Positions 7,844 to 19,624 of a DNA stretch of 23,522 bases are shown piece after piece (positions within the stretch are counted from its first letter, which is position 1; every line of letters starts with the position of its first letter). The stretch covers positions 46,717 through 70,238 of the forward strand of contig JAMYWO010000126.1 of NCBI GenBank assembly GCA_024220525.1, in the 5' to 3' direction. The notes below the pieces were generated by a model. It searched no databases, was not told where the DNA came from, and saw only the letters and a list, made by a program, of their open reading frames with translations. A program made the position numbers and the translations under genes. This DNA is from Cochliopodium minus. Its lineage: Eukaryota; Discosea; Himatismenida; Cochliopodiidae.

Positions 7844-9223
7844 ATGGATTTGAACAGTTCTTTTTTGGAATCAACTTTGAATATTGATTTATTTCAAAAA
7901 AAAAAAAAAATGAACACATATATTTCTCAGATCAATCAAGATTTGATACAAGAATGTTCAATCATTTATTCAAGCTTGATTGTCTCGAATTACCTTTTAT
8001 GTGGAAATAATTTTGGGGAGATATTAGTTTGGGATTTCAAAATAATAAGCTCAAAGGTAATAGAATGAAAATTTGTTAAAGTGCAAACAATAGATAACCA
8101 AAATAATTTTATCATCAATCAAAAGAATATTTTAATTTTTCATTTGTTTTTATTTAATTTATAAAGTGGTAATATATCAATATATTGATATATAGATTTT
8201 TATCCCAATTATCTTTCATTTTATAGAAAAATGCAAAATATCAAATAAAATTTAAAGCGCATGAAGCACCAATATACGAGATGAAAGAAGATAATGGATT
8301 GATATATCTATGCACAAATCAAGGAATAAGAGTATATAAACTACAAGAGATCCTCTCAGGGAAAAAAGAGGCGGGGATTTTGTTCGACATAAATTCATTT
8401 GAAGCAAAAAAGGGCCTATCGTTCAACAGCATAGTATTGGGGGATAAAAAACTTTTTGGAGCCTCCATTGATGGAAACATCTATTGTTATTCGATCGAGG
8501 AGGGATTGAAGGATTTGCAAAAGATTTCTGGCCACACTGATAGTGTATTGACTATGGATCATCACAAAAATTCAAAGAAACTTTATTCTGGTGGAGAAGA
8601 TGGAAGTTTGAGAATTTTTGGTATCTTTTTTTTTTTGCAAAAAAATAAATAAATAAAAATAATAAAAAATAAAATAAATAAAAATAATAAAAGTAAATAA
8701 GGGACATATTGAAAAAACCCAAACTTAAAAACAATACAATTTTAATAATTCGATTTTTTTGTTGTTGACAGATATAAATTCTTGTCAACAAATCAACTGC
8801 ATTGACGTCTTCGAAGGCAAAGAGTCGAGAAACAACAAGGCAACAGGAAAATGGGTGAGCTCTGTCAAAGTGGACGAACAAGAGAACTGGATCCTTACGG
8901 GTGGTGGGGATAACGTCCTGGGAGTGTGGCACTCTTCGAGTAGTTCCCTCGTTTCTTCCTTACCCACTTATTTTAACATCAACACCACTTTATTTTATGA
9001 CACCAACAATGTCTTGGTTGGAGGAAACTCTCGTAACGTTATGACGATGAATTTAGATGGTACAAATTTGAACACTTTTGAGATTGCTGATAAAGGCAGA
9101 CAGAGGTGTGTTTGGGACTTCAAGTTCAAGAATGACTATTTGATCTCTGTTGGCGATTATTTCGTTCAGATTTACCCTGACATCCTCAACAACTTTTACA
9201 ATGCTATTGATTTGGATCTTTAA
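7844..9223 (+). CDS. THOC6: THO complex subunit 6 (THOC6), WD40 protein
   Basis: Three exons (7844-8056, 8227-8620, 8772-9223) join in phase to 353 codons. The protein is a WD40 propeller closely resembling THOC6: CGNNFGEILVWDF, FKAHEAPIYEM, the GHTDSVLTM and SGGEDGSLRIFD repeat, then GKWVSSVKVDEQENWILTGG with LGVWH, which is the THOC6-specific GRW...GGG...LWH region. THOC6 belongs to the TREX complex, which couples transcription to mRNA export in the nucleus. Two in-frame starts are possible: 7844, and 7910 right after a 15-base A-run. The second gives 330 residues, closer to human THOC6 (about 341), and the A-run before an ATG is typical here, so 7910 may be the real start. The spacer to the upstream TYW4-TYW5 stop is only 43 bp (109 bp with the second start). 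Confidence 0.88.
8172..8193. other. 22-bp perfect AT palindrome in THOC6 intron 1
   Basis: Positions 8172-8193 read identically on both strands, centred on CAATATATTG. It lies inside the 170-bp first intron (8057-8226), 33 bp before the acceptor. It could fold into a hairpin in the pre-mRNA, but a chance occurrence in such AT-rich sequence is possible. Confidence 0.6.
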
Positions 9224-9400
9224 ATATTTTTTCCTTTTTGTTTAAATTTTTTTATTTTATATCCCCATTTTGTTTTAAATCTTATCAGAATATTCAAAAA
9301 AAAAAATTATTATTTTAAAACTAATTAAATTTTTAAAACTGATCAAATTTAATAAAAATTAATTAACAAAATATATTCTTTTCTTGGTAAATAGTTTGAT

Positions 9401-10112
9401 CTATTTATCATCCACCTCCACAGAGGCAGTGTCCACTATAACCCCAATACTCTGACATAAACCCAAATAACCAAAAATAATTAAAGCCAGACCCACTGCC
9501 CATAAAGGTTTACCTAATCTTTTCTAAAATAAAAGAAAAAATGAAAAATTATTAAATTAAATTTTGTTTTACGCAATCTTGTCCGTAATGGCCAGCAATC
9601 GTAATGGTACCTGTAATCATCCAAGCGACTATTTATAATAAAACTTTTTAAAAAAATTAATCAAATTATCTTTTATTGAAATTTCCTAATCAATCCATAT
9701 TCCACTTTATTTTTAATATAAAGTGAATATGATTTCAAAAAGAGAAATATTTATTTATTATGATAACTTAATTCATTTCTATTTGAATTTTATTCATATT
9801 TATTTTTATTGCAATTCCATTAATCTGCATTCATAAAAGAATAAAAAAAATTTCTCACCTTGTACAATGAGGGCAATTACACTTGTACCCATGAAACATA
9901 ATTTAGTTTTTCTATTTGGAGATAGATAAAAGGGGAAGGTGCTGAATGGTTGTAATAAAACGAAGAGTGATTGTAAAATGACCCATGCTTTCCAAAAACT
10001 ATTACAATTCTTCTGTTGTGCTGCCACTACGATACCTGCTACTCCCAAAGGTAATGCACAACATATACATCCACATATCCATACTCCCAATCTTGTTGGC
10101 GTTTTTTTGTCT
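9401..10112 (-). CDS. Four-helix membrane protein, unknown function (first exon unresolved)
   Basis: Three minus-strand exons fit in phase: 10112-9859, 9628-9573 (56 nt) and 9523-9401, with stop TAG at 9403-9401. The donors are GTGAGA and GTAAAA, and the acceptors are AATAG and TTTTAG. The protein has four hydrophobic segments, beginning LGVWICGCICCALPLGVAG, WKAWVILQSLFVLLQ, MGTSVIALIVQVAWMITGT and PLWAVGLALIIFGYLGLC, followed by an acidic tail ending VEVDDK. A GHYGQDC loop lies between helices 3 and 4. Exon 1 must supply two bases through an acceptor at 10113-10114 (GCAG), and no convincing start exon was found between 10113 and 10400. Faint pattern similarity to TMEM272-like proteins is too weak for a call. 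It is convergent with THOC6 (177 bp apart) and divergent from the giant coiled-coil gene. Confidence 0.65.
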
Positions 10113-10415
10113 CTGCAAAGTATTTGATAATAGATTTTATTTTATATGATTGGAAATATACATGATTCTTTGCATTATTTATTTGAAAAAAAATTCAGAA
10201 TTTTTGCACCTTTATTATTTTTCAATTTTTTTTTATTACCATTCAGAACTTTGTATTTATGTAAATCTTGAAATATTAAAAAGTTTATTCTTTATAAATT
10301 TCATAAATACTCAAACTGAAAATAATTATGATACCAGTTGATCTTTAAACATGTTTTAAAAATAGACCAGCATGCAATGAACAAAAATTAAAAAAAAAAA
10401 AAAATTGAATTTGGG
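10113..10415. promoter_or_regulatory. Divergent spacer between membrane-protein gene and coiled-coil/fimbrin gene
   Basis: This AT-rich region probably contains the unresolved first exon of the minus-strand membrane-protein gene and the promoter and leader of the plus-strand gene. A 14-base A-run lies shortly before the ATG at 10416. No recognisable factor site was seen. Confidence 0.4.
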
Positions 10416-13400
10416 ATGGAGGATGATGAATACAAGGATATCAGGGATGTGGATGAATTGCATTCCATCATATTCAATATGAACGAAGATTATAAAGAAT
10501 TGGAAAGTCATTTGCAGGAAGCTGCATCGTATGGAGCAAAATTATTAAATGATAATAAAGAATTGAGAGAACAGATGGATGAATTAGTACCCTTTTTTTT
10601 ATTACTTTGAAAAAAAAATTTTTTTTTAATTTTAAACATGATATCTATCCAAATAACAAATAGAAAAGCAATACAGAAAAAACAGATCATTATGAAATGG
10701 TGAATTTAAAATATATAAATTAATTATCCTCAAAATTCCTTCAAAATTCAGAAAATAAAGATTCTGAATGAACAATTGAAAGATGCACAATTGTTGAATG
10801 GATCATTGGAGATAAAAATAGAGAAATATATTGAAGAATTACATAATAAAAACAAAGAAATTGAGCATATGTCTCCTTTCAAGGAGAAATCCAAGCAATT
10901 GACAAACGAAATACAGGAGAATACGAAAGATCTCGAACAATTCAAGTTATTGAGAAGAGAGAGTATGCGAATGGAAATGGATAAATTGAAAATGCAAAAG
11001 GAATTGAGTAATACCCAAAATACTTATAAATCCATAATATAATATCTTTTATTTCTATCCCCCAATCCATTAAAATCAATATCCGATAATCTAATACCTT
11101 TAATTAAATTAAATAAGGGAAGGAAGCTGTTAAAAATTTTGAATACGATTTAACCAATGAGGAGTTGAAGAAACAAATTAGTGAGTTGAAGGAAGAAAAC
11201 TCAAAGCTAAGCAAAAGAGAAGAAGAAGTTTCGGGCATGAAAGAAAAAATGATGATTGTATTTTTTTAATTTTTGATTGATTTTATTTTTTTTATTTTCG
11301 TTTTTTGTGGCTACATGATAGTTGTATAAAAGAGATTTAGTTTTGAAGGAGTTGGAAAAAAACCAGATAAAAGGATGTGTTGATTTGTTGATCAATAACC
11401 GGAAATTTCTTACTTCTCTGTCCGAAGGAAAAATTGATGTTTCTAAGAATGTTACAGTGTTTGCAGAGAAACTATTGAATATTCCTTCCAATGGGCTAGA
11501 GAGTTCTTTAGAACTAGATGATCAAACATTATTCACTGTAACTTTTTTTTCTTCTTCTTTTAGTTTTGTTTATATTTATTTTTAGATCTGTGCTATTGTT
11601 TGCAGCTATCAAAATACTATTCTTTTCTCTGAGAACGAAAAGTCGAAAAAGGAAAAGCAAGAATTTGAGGAACAACTTGAAGATATTATGATAGAGTTGA
11701 AACAGAAAGAAAAGACTATTCAAGAGATTAACGAGAAGAATCTGGAAGACATGCAGAAGCAAACAATGCTGGAAATAGAAAACAAGCATCTCATTTCTTC
11801 TTTGGAGGAAGAAAAGAAAGTCATGCAACAAAATACAAACAAATTCCAGGAAGAAATTTCTCACTTGGAAGAAGAGAAAAAGTCTTTTCAAAAGGAAATC
11901 GAAGACCTCAAATCTATCATCTCTACTTCTTCTCAAAACAACGAGAGCTTACAAGACTTGCAAAAGAAAATCCAACATCACTTGGACAAAATAAGGGAAT
12001 TAGAAGAAGAGAAAGAAAAAAGGGCACTTTCTGAAAGCAAAAAGATTTCGAATTTAGAGAAAGAAAATAAGGAAAATTTGGAAGAAAATAAACTGTATGA
12101 AAAGAAAGTAATGACTCTCATGGACGAACTTTCGAACCAAGAGAAGGAGAAAACTGAACTTTTCAATGTGATTCAAATTCTTCAAAAGACGGAGCTGAGT
12201 AACAAGGAGCTTTATTCTTCAAAAGAAGAGTTAGTGTTACTTTTAGAAAAATCACAAAAGAGTCTTGAAGAAAACATCAATCAATTGAAAGAAAAGGACA
12301 GAGAAATAATAGGGTTGCAAGAAGAGGTCAGTAAACTTAAAGAGGAAATAAAAAGAAAGAACAAATCTGAAGAAGAGTTAAAAGAGAAGAATCACCAAAA
12401 TGAAAAATTGTTGAAGGGAAAGGATGGGGAAATAGAAAAGCTGAACAAATCTTTGCAAGAGAAGATAGAAGAAACTGGAAATCTCAAAAAAGAAAATGAA
12501 AGAAAGGAAAAAACAATCGGAGATCTCAGAAATAATAGTGAGAAGAAAGACCAAAATGAAAAATTGTTGAAAGAAAAAGATGGGGAAATAGAAAAGCTGA
12601 ACAAATCTTTGCAAGATAAAATAGAAGAAACTGAAAATCTCAAAAAAGAAAACGAGAGAATGGAAAAGATGATTGAGGAACTCAAAAATAGTAATGAGCA
12701 AAAAAAAAAGTCGTTGAAGGAAAAGGATGGGGAAATAGAAAAGCTGAACAAATCATTGCAAGATAAAATAGAAGAAACTGGAAATCTCAAAAAAGAAAAT
12801 GAAACAAAGGAAAAGAAGATGGAGGAACTCAAAAATAGTAATGAGCAAAATGAAAAATTATTGAAGGAAAAGGATGGGGAAATAGAAAAGCTGAACAAAT
12901 ATTTGCAAGAGAAGATAGAAGAAATAGAAAATCTCAAAAAAGAAAATGAAAGAAAGGAAAAGTCGATTGAGGAACTCAAAAATAGTAATGAGGAGAACAA
13001 CGATAAAAGAGAAAGAATTTCAAAAGAAAAAGATGGAGAAATAGAAAAGTTGAACAAATCATTGCAAGATAAAATAGAAGAAATAGAAAATCTCAAAAAA
13101 GAAAATGAAAGAAAGGAAAAGAAGATTGAGGAACTCAAAAATAGTAATGAAAAGAGTGACCATTATGAAAAATTGTTGAAAGAAAAGAATGGGGAAATAG
13201 AAAAGCTGAACAAATCTTTTCAAGATAAAATAGAAGAAACTGAAAATCTCAAAAAAGAAAATGAAAGAAAGGGAAAAATGATTGAGGAACTCAAAAATAG
13301 TAATGAAAAGAGTGACCAAAATGAAAAATTGTTGAAAGAAAAGAATGGGGAAATAGAAAAGTTGAACAAATCTTTGCAAGAGAAGAAAGAAGAAATAGAA

Positions 13401-16400
13401 AATCTCAAAAAAGAAAATGAAAGAAAGAAAAGTTCTATTGAGGAGCTAAAGGTTGACGCAGATTTACTCCAAAAAGAAAACCAGCTGCTTAAAGAAAAGT
13501 GTGAAGGGTATGAAAAGGTTGAGCAAATCAAGTGGAAAATTTCTGAAGAATTGGTCCAATATGAAGCCACCCAAGAAAAGAATCTCGTTCCTATCAATGT
13601 TATGGGTGAAAACTTGAGTTTACAAGTCAATATAAGAGATCCAATGAGTGAAACTGAGTCTGAGCTCAAACATTACAAAGAGAAAGCATCCGAGCTCGAA
13701 AAAAAGGTCATAGAGCTCGAAATGTCCTTAGAAGAAACCAAGAAACAAGCCTCAACACTTCAAGAACAATATGAGAAGTCCAAAAAAACGAGCCAAAAGT
13801 TTATGAACGATCTTAAGAACTACCAAAAGGAGATCTCGTCTAAGAATGGACAAATAATAAAAATTCAAAATGAACTGAAAAACCTTGAGGAATTGAGTAA
13901 TAATTTTTCAAGAAGGAGCAAAGAAAAACATTCTCTTGATACAGAAAAGTTGAACGAAAGAATTACCCTACTAGAGAAAGAGCTTCAAACTCTGAAAGAT
14001 GAGAAATCAGTTTTGGAATCAAAAATCCAAGATCTGGAAAAAGAAAACAAAGAAATCGAACAAGAGAGTCTTGAGATGTTCAAAAACATCGAGAAAGAAA
14101 AGAACAATTACTTTGAGGAAAACAATGATTTGAAACAAGAGAATCAATCCAATTCTCAGAAGATTTCAGGACTTGAAAACAAAATTATCAACAAAAGAAA
14201 CAAGTTGATGAAGCAAAAGACTCAAAACGATCTTAATTCACAAGAAATCGATTCCATCAAAAAAGAGAATACAAATCTTCGTGAAGAATCTAACAAACTC
14301 AAATCCAACCTAAAAGAGTCTGAAGACAAAAACAACAAGCTCAAACAAGATCTTGGTTCCCTCAAAGAGAAGCTCAGAAGCCTCGAGATACAGGAAGAAG
14401 AGTCTAACTCCAAGATTTTTGTTCTGGAGAAGAAACACCAAGAGCTTGCAGGTAAGATTCTGATCCTCGAGGAAACCAACACTTCTCATCAAAACCAAAG
14501 AGATATTTTTGAAACCAATAACAAGAAGACAAGGGAAGAAATAAACAATCTCAATGAAGAGATCAAAGATTTGAAGATCAAGATTTCAGATCTGGAGGAT
14601 GAAATATTGAGCAAGGAAAACATCAAAAACGAGTCTAAAAGTGCTTTACTCAAAAAAAAAGAGAAGAAAGACCAGCTCAAAGAGTTGTTGATCCTCAAAG
14701 ATCAAACGATATCTGAAGATTTTAAAAAGATTGAAGATCTCAACAAAGAAATCCTAATCCTTCAAAACAAAATGGATGAAATGAGCAAAGAGCTCGAAAT
14801 TGAGAAGGACAAATCTTTCGAAAATCTTGATCAACTCCTCAAGGAAATTGATGATCTTAAGAACAGTCACAAGAAAGAGGTGGATACCTTGAACGAGAGA
14901 ATAGATCAGTTCGAAATAGATAGAGTACAGCTATTTTCAAAAATAAATGAATCTGATGTTTTGAAGAAAGATTATGAACAACAAATCGAATCTTTGAATG
15001 AAAAAATCTCTCTTCTTGAAAATCAAAAAGAAGATCTCAATAAAGACTCTTCAGCTTTGAACGAGAGAATCAACCAGCTTGAATCAGAAAGAGACAAGTC
15101 AGACGAGTCATACAAGCAATTGTTCTCTAAACTGAATGACTCTGATGTTTTGAAGAAAGATCATGAACAACAAGTAGAGAAGTTGAACAAAACGATTTCA
15201 TATCTCAAAAATGAGAAAGAAGAATTAGATGAAAATGTTTCTAGACTTGAACAAAATAATAAAACTTTGAAAGAGAAAATAGATCAACTAGAGAAAGAAA
15301 GAGATGAGTCCGAAGAGTCTCACAAACAACTTCTTTCTAAATTAAATGGTTCTGATGTTTCGAAGAAAGAATACGAACAACAAATGGAGAAACTAAAGGA
15401 AAATATCTCACATCTCAAAAATGAGAAAGAAGAATTGGATAAAAATGTTTCTACACTCGAATACAGAAATAAAACTTTGAAAGAGAAAATAGATCAACTC
15501 GAGAATGAATCCAAAGAGTCTCACAAACAACTTCTTTCTAAACTGAATGACTCTGATGTTTTGAAGAAAGATTATGAACAACAAATGGAATCACAAAGAG
15601 AAAAGATCACACATCTTGAGAATCAGAAAATGGAACTCAACAAAACCGTCTCTACACTTGAATACAGTATTCAAAATCTCAAAGATAGAATTAAAGTGAT
15701 AGAAAAGGAAAGAGATTCTCACCTAGAACAAAAATCTGGAGCTGACATAGATAACCAAAAGCTGAGATCAAAAATTCTTCAACTAGAAAAAGAAAACAAA
15801 CAATTCCAAAACGAGAGACAAAAGATCAAATCTGAACATGAGAACGAAGTAAACAGATTAGAGCAAGAGAAAAGAAAGTTGAAACAAGAAAAAGATGATT
15901 TGGAAAATGAAATGCAAGGACTCACAAATAAGATGCACCATCTCGAGAATTCTGTCCAGCCTATCCTCAAAGAAACCAACAACTCTCATCTAGAAATTGA
16001 AATCAATAGATTGGAAGAGAAACTATCAAACAAATCTGATCAATTAAAGAAACTGAAGAAAAAGTACGAAAAAGACAAGTCCACTTGGTCAAAGAAGAAC
16101 GAAGAACTTGAAAAAAAGCTCCTCTTTGAAAACAACAAGTACTCTACATTGGAAAAAGACATGGATGCCCTTTTTGAAGAAAACATGAATCTACTTGAGA
16201 AAGTGAAAGAAGTCGAAAAAGCAAAAGGATTAGACATCACTCCTCTTCAAAAAGAAAAAGAATTGTTGCTTCAAGAAATCGAACACCTCAAAAAGCTCAA
16301 CAGTAGTTTGAAGAGAGACAAACAACATTTAGAGAAGAAGCTCAAATCTGCACAAAAGAGATTATCTGATCCATCTTTCCAAAAAGAAAACGAAAACATT

Positions 16401-19400
16401 AACAATCAGATGATTTCTTTGGACAAAGAACTTGAAATCAATGAGAAAGAAAAGAGAAAGCTCAACTTTTATCTCGACAACAGTACAAACTCTTCTCTAA
16501 ACTTTAGTCCTATCGAGAAGAAAAAAGAACGCGACAGCCTCAAAGATATCTTTGAGCTTACCATTGCCAACAACTCTCTTGTCGAAGAGAAGCTGAATAC
16601 TCTGAAAGAAATTTCTCTTCTTCAAAATAAAGTCTCTTCTCTCGAAGATGAAGTCAATACTTCCAAATCCAAACTTTCCAAGCTCCAAAAAGAAAAGATA
16701 AATCAAGAAAACAATTTTCTAGAAGAAAGTAAAAGATACAAGATGATTATTAGTTCATTAGAGAAATACAAACAAAACGGTCACAAAACAGAAATGTTCC
16801 AACCTGAAAAAGCATCTGTTTTGAATAAACTCGAAAATGACAAGGAGATTCTCATGAACTTGAAAGAGAATATCAACGATTATCAACAAATGAATCAAGA
16901 TTTGGTGGAAGAAATCAACAAATTTGAGGTGTTCTTGGGAAATAACGAACTCAAAACCTCCGATAACATCAATAAATTAAAACAAAACGAGTTTGAAGAA
17001 GCTCTGAAGAAAAGGATTGAGAAAAAATCTTTTAAAATCAAATCCCTCAAGCAAAAAATTGATGAGAAGAACAAGTATATCACCCAACTAGAAGACAAAC
17101 TGTTCAGCGAGAAAGAAAAAATCAAAATGAATGATTCATACGAGCTTCTTAATAACTCTTTTGAGAAAACAAATTATAACAATGATATTATGTCTGATCT
17201 CTCCAATATCATTCTCCAACTAAACAATTCTTCTTCTGATGTGCCATTGAGCAGATTTTTGAAAGTGTTGAATGATCTGAAAGAAACCTGGAAAAAAAGA
17301 GAAATGGATGTTGAACAAAAGAATAGAGTCTTTGATTTGTTGAAATCTACAAATAAAAAACTAACAGAAGAGATTTTGTCATATCAGGATGACACTAAAG
17401 AAGCAAGAGAAAATGAAAGGATTGCTAATGAACGTCTCTTAGAGCAAATCAATCTCACAGAAAGATTAAAAACACAAATCAATCTTTATAAAGTCAAGAT
17501 CGAAGATGTTTCAAAAGAGAATCAAAGAAAAAGCATCAATTTAACTGAAACTCTCCATCAACAACCGATCATGCAAAACAATACAACCACAAACAACAAC
17601 AATAATAAACCTCAAGAAAAACCAAAGTTTGTGATACCAAATCTAAAACTTTCAAACTTGAGCTTGAATTTGGAAGCACCCAAATCAGACAGGCCAATGA
17701 ACTCCGAAGTGAAAAAGCCAGTTGAAATTCCTCAAAAACTAAGTATCACATCCAATATGGTACCCAAACTCAAATTCTTGAAAGAAAATGATGAATCACA
17801 GCAGCTCCCACTGAGCGCAAGAAACAATACCACCAAAATAATAGAAAAACCTAAAAAGGAAGGATTCCAAAAACTCAATTTCAGCTCTATGAGTAATATG
17901 AATGATGACATCGTAAGGGTTTCTTCCAAAAGCGCCAGAGGATCCAAGAACTTTACCAAGATGCTCTCCAAAGAAAGTTTGATCACAGGAAAATCTAGGA
18001 TTCTAAGAAACTTTCTAGAGTTTTACAAAAACGATATTTTCTTGGATGAATACTACAAAAAATTCTTTCCCATCAAAACCTTGAAGAACCTCCATGAACT
18101 CTTGTCCGATGGTGCCATCTTGTGCAAATTGATAGAATTTACGTTCCCTGGGGAAGTGGATGAAAGATTGATCATCAAAAAAGTGAATGGAAAGAAAGAA
18201 CTTACTTCCAACTTGAAACTTTTGTACGGTTCTTTTCCTCTTATTGGAATCAAAGCTAAATTTCCATTGGAAGAACTTTTATTCGAACAGCCTAACAGAG
18301 AAAAAAAACTTCGTCAACTAGGATTTCAGATTCTTGAGCAGTACACTTTCTCCAAGATTTCTCTTTTCGCCCATCCTCAGATCATGTCTCTTTCCCAGAA
18401 AGAAACTATTTCCGAAATGCTCTCATTAGATGCAAAGACAATTTTGTTGAGATGGATCAACTTTCATCTCAAGAAAAATGGAAAGAGTGAAGTGATTTCG
18501 ATAGAAGATACTTCAAAATTTGTAAAAAAAAAAAAATTTTTAATCTTTTTTATTTTTAAATCTTTTCATCCCAGGTTACATCAATGAACTTGATTGTTAC
18601 TCTGTTAAAAATTTTGGATCCCAACAACAAAAACCTCCAAAAAGTATCTTACGAACAATCTAACCACCCGGACGTAGAATTCATTGACAAGTATATTTTG
18701 GACACCACCTACGAGTGGGGAGTGGTTCCCATCTTTGACTCTAGCTCCATGATGATCACCAAGGATACCCGCATGTCCGTTATGTTCCTTTGTCACTTGT
18801 TTGAAGCAAGATCAAGATTGCCATTGACAACAAACGCGCCAAGATTAGAAAAAAAAACAATCACAAAGTACAGAGAAGAACAAACATTTAAAACTTTTTG
18901 TAACAGCCTAGATGCTGTTGATCCTCCTATTCAGGATCTCCTCAAGGAATCAAAGACTGGTGTTCCTCTCTTACAAATCGCCTCTTCCATCATTCCTAAC
19001 ATCAAAGTGAACTGGAAGAGCCTTCACTCCGCCCAAGAGAACGTGGAGCTCTTCATCTCTTTGATCTCTAAGATTGGAATTGATACAAAGTCCGTAAAAG
19101 CTTCTGACATTCTAAAAGGAAAGAGAGAAGTGATCCTTCTTTTGATTTGGCAACTGATGGAATATCAGTAAGTTACATATTTTATTTTATTTAATATTTT
19201 TTATTTTTTATTAATTTTTCTTTTTTTTTGAAATTTAAAAAAAAAAAAAATTAGTTTGTTATTCAATGTTATTAAAACCGATTCAAGAGAAGATATCAAA
19301 AAATGGTTCAATAGCAAACTCAAATACCTAGATATGCAGCCTTTCAGCCGATATGATGACGAACGTTTCTCCAATGGTGAGATGATGATAAAATTTATCT

Positions 19401-19624
19401 CCCTATTGGATCCCAGCACCAAAATGAAAGAGATATCTCGAGATAGAGCCAGCTCCAACAACAAATATATCATTTCTGCTGCCCGCAGATTGGGAATACA
19501 CTCTTGTGTCAATTATGAAGATCTCAAAAATGTGAATGGCCGAATGATTTTTGTATTCCTATGTTATTGCTTCTCTCATTGTGCATCCCTCGAAAAAGAA
19601 AATATTAACAAGGAAAAAAAATAA
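10416..19624 (+). CDS. Giant coiled-coil protein with N-terminal CC1-box-like motif and C-terminal fimbrin-type four-CH actin-binding module
   Basis: Seven exons (10416-10586, 10752-11007, 11118-11257, 11322-11537, 11586-18521, 18575-19167, 19255-19624) splice in phase to exactly 2894 codons (2893 residues). Residues 29-57 contain LESHLQEAASYGAKLL, matching the AAxxGxxLL CC1 box by which dynein adaptors such as BICD and Spindly bind dynein light intermediate chain. Residues of about 260-2250 are a Glu/Lys/Asn-rich coiled coil with two internal repeat blocks. A disordered Asn/Pro/Ser linker spans about 2250-2390. Four calponin-homology domains follow (about 2395-2510, 2540-2655, 2670-2770, 2785-2885) in fimbrin/plastin order: LHELLSDGAILCKLI, the plastin-like VDERLI, LLRWINFHLKKNG, and AARRLGIHSC near the end. 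The fimbrin EF-hands are absent. Expected roles are F-actin binding and possibly dynein recruitment. The domain calls are strong for CH and coiled coil. The dynein link is inference. Confidence 0.9.
12396..13452 (+). repeat. Seven tandem coding repeats of 49-53 codons in the coiled coil
   Basis: The unit reads approximately NEKLLKEKDGEIEKLNKS, then a LQDKIEETENLKKENER block, then a KMIEELKNSNE block. The GGGGAAATAGAAAAG core (GGAG in unit 5) recurs at 12426, 12582, 12729, 12876, 13035, 13191 and 13347, giving spacings of 156, 147, 147, 159, 156 and 156 bp. DNA identity is high, including synonymous sites, which points to recent in-frame expansion or gene conversion. Length changes are whole codons. 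The antisense strand is open through this block and gives spurious Phe/Ser-rich frames. Confidence 0.9.
14900..15735 (+). repeat. Four tandem coding repeats of 63-70 codons in the coiled coil
   Basis: The unit runs through a QLLSKLNDSDVLKKDYEQQ block, a NISHLKNEKEELDKNVSTLE block and a NKTLKEKIDQLEKERDE block. The marker TCTGATGTTT recurs at about 14952, 15141, 15351 and 15552, giving spacings of 189, 210 and 201 bp. It is distinct from the 12396-13452 repeat and more diverged, hence probably an older expansion. Confidence 0.85.

Noticed and set aside
12396-13452. CRISPR-like array because of regular spacing
   Set aside because: The whole unit is coding and in frame, without unique spacers. 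The genome is eukaryotic.
12378-13669. Long antisense Phe/Ser-rich open frames on the minus strand
   Set aside because: They are exact shadows of the Glu/Lys-rich repeat codons (GAA, AAA, GAG read backwards give TTC, TTT, CTC). There is no start context or independent coding signal.
16150-16200. LFEEN near 16170 as a Spindly-type dynactin-binding motif (LFxE with hydrophobic end)
   Set aside because: The last position is Asn rather than hydrophobic, and it lies very far along the rod. No strict match was found elsewhere.
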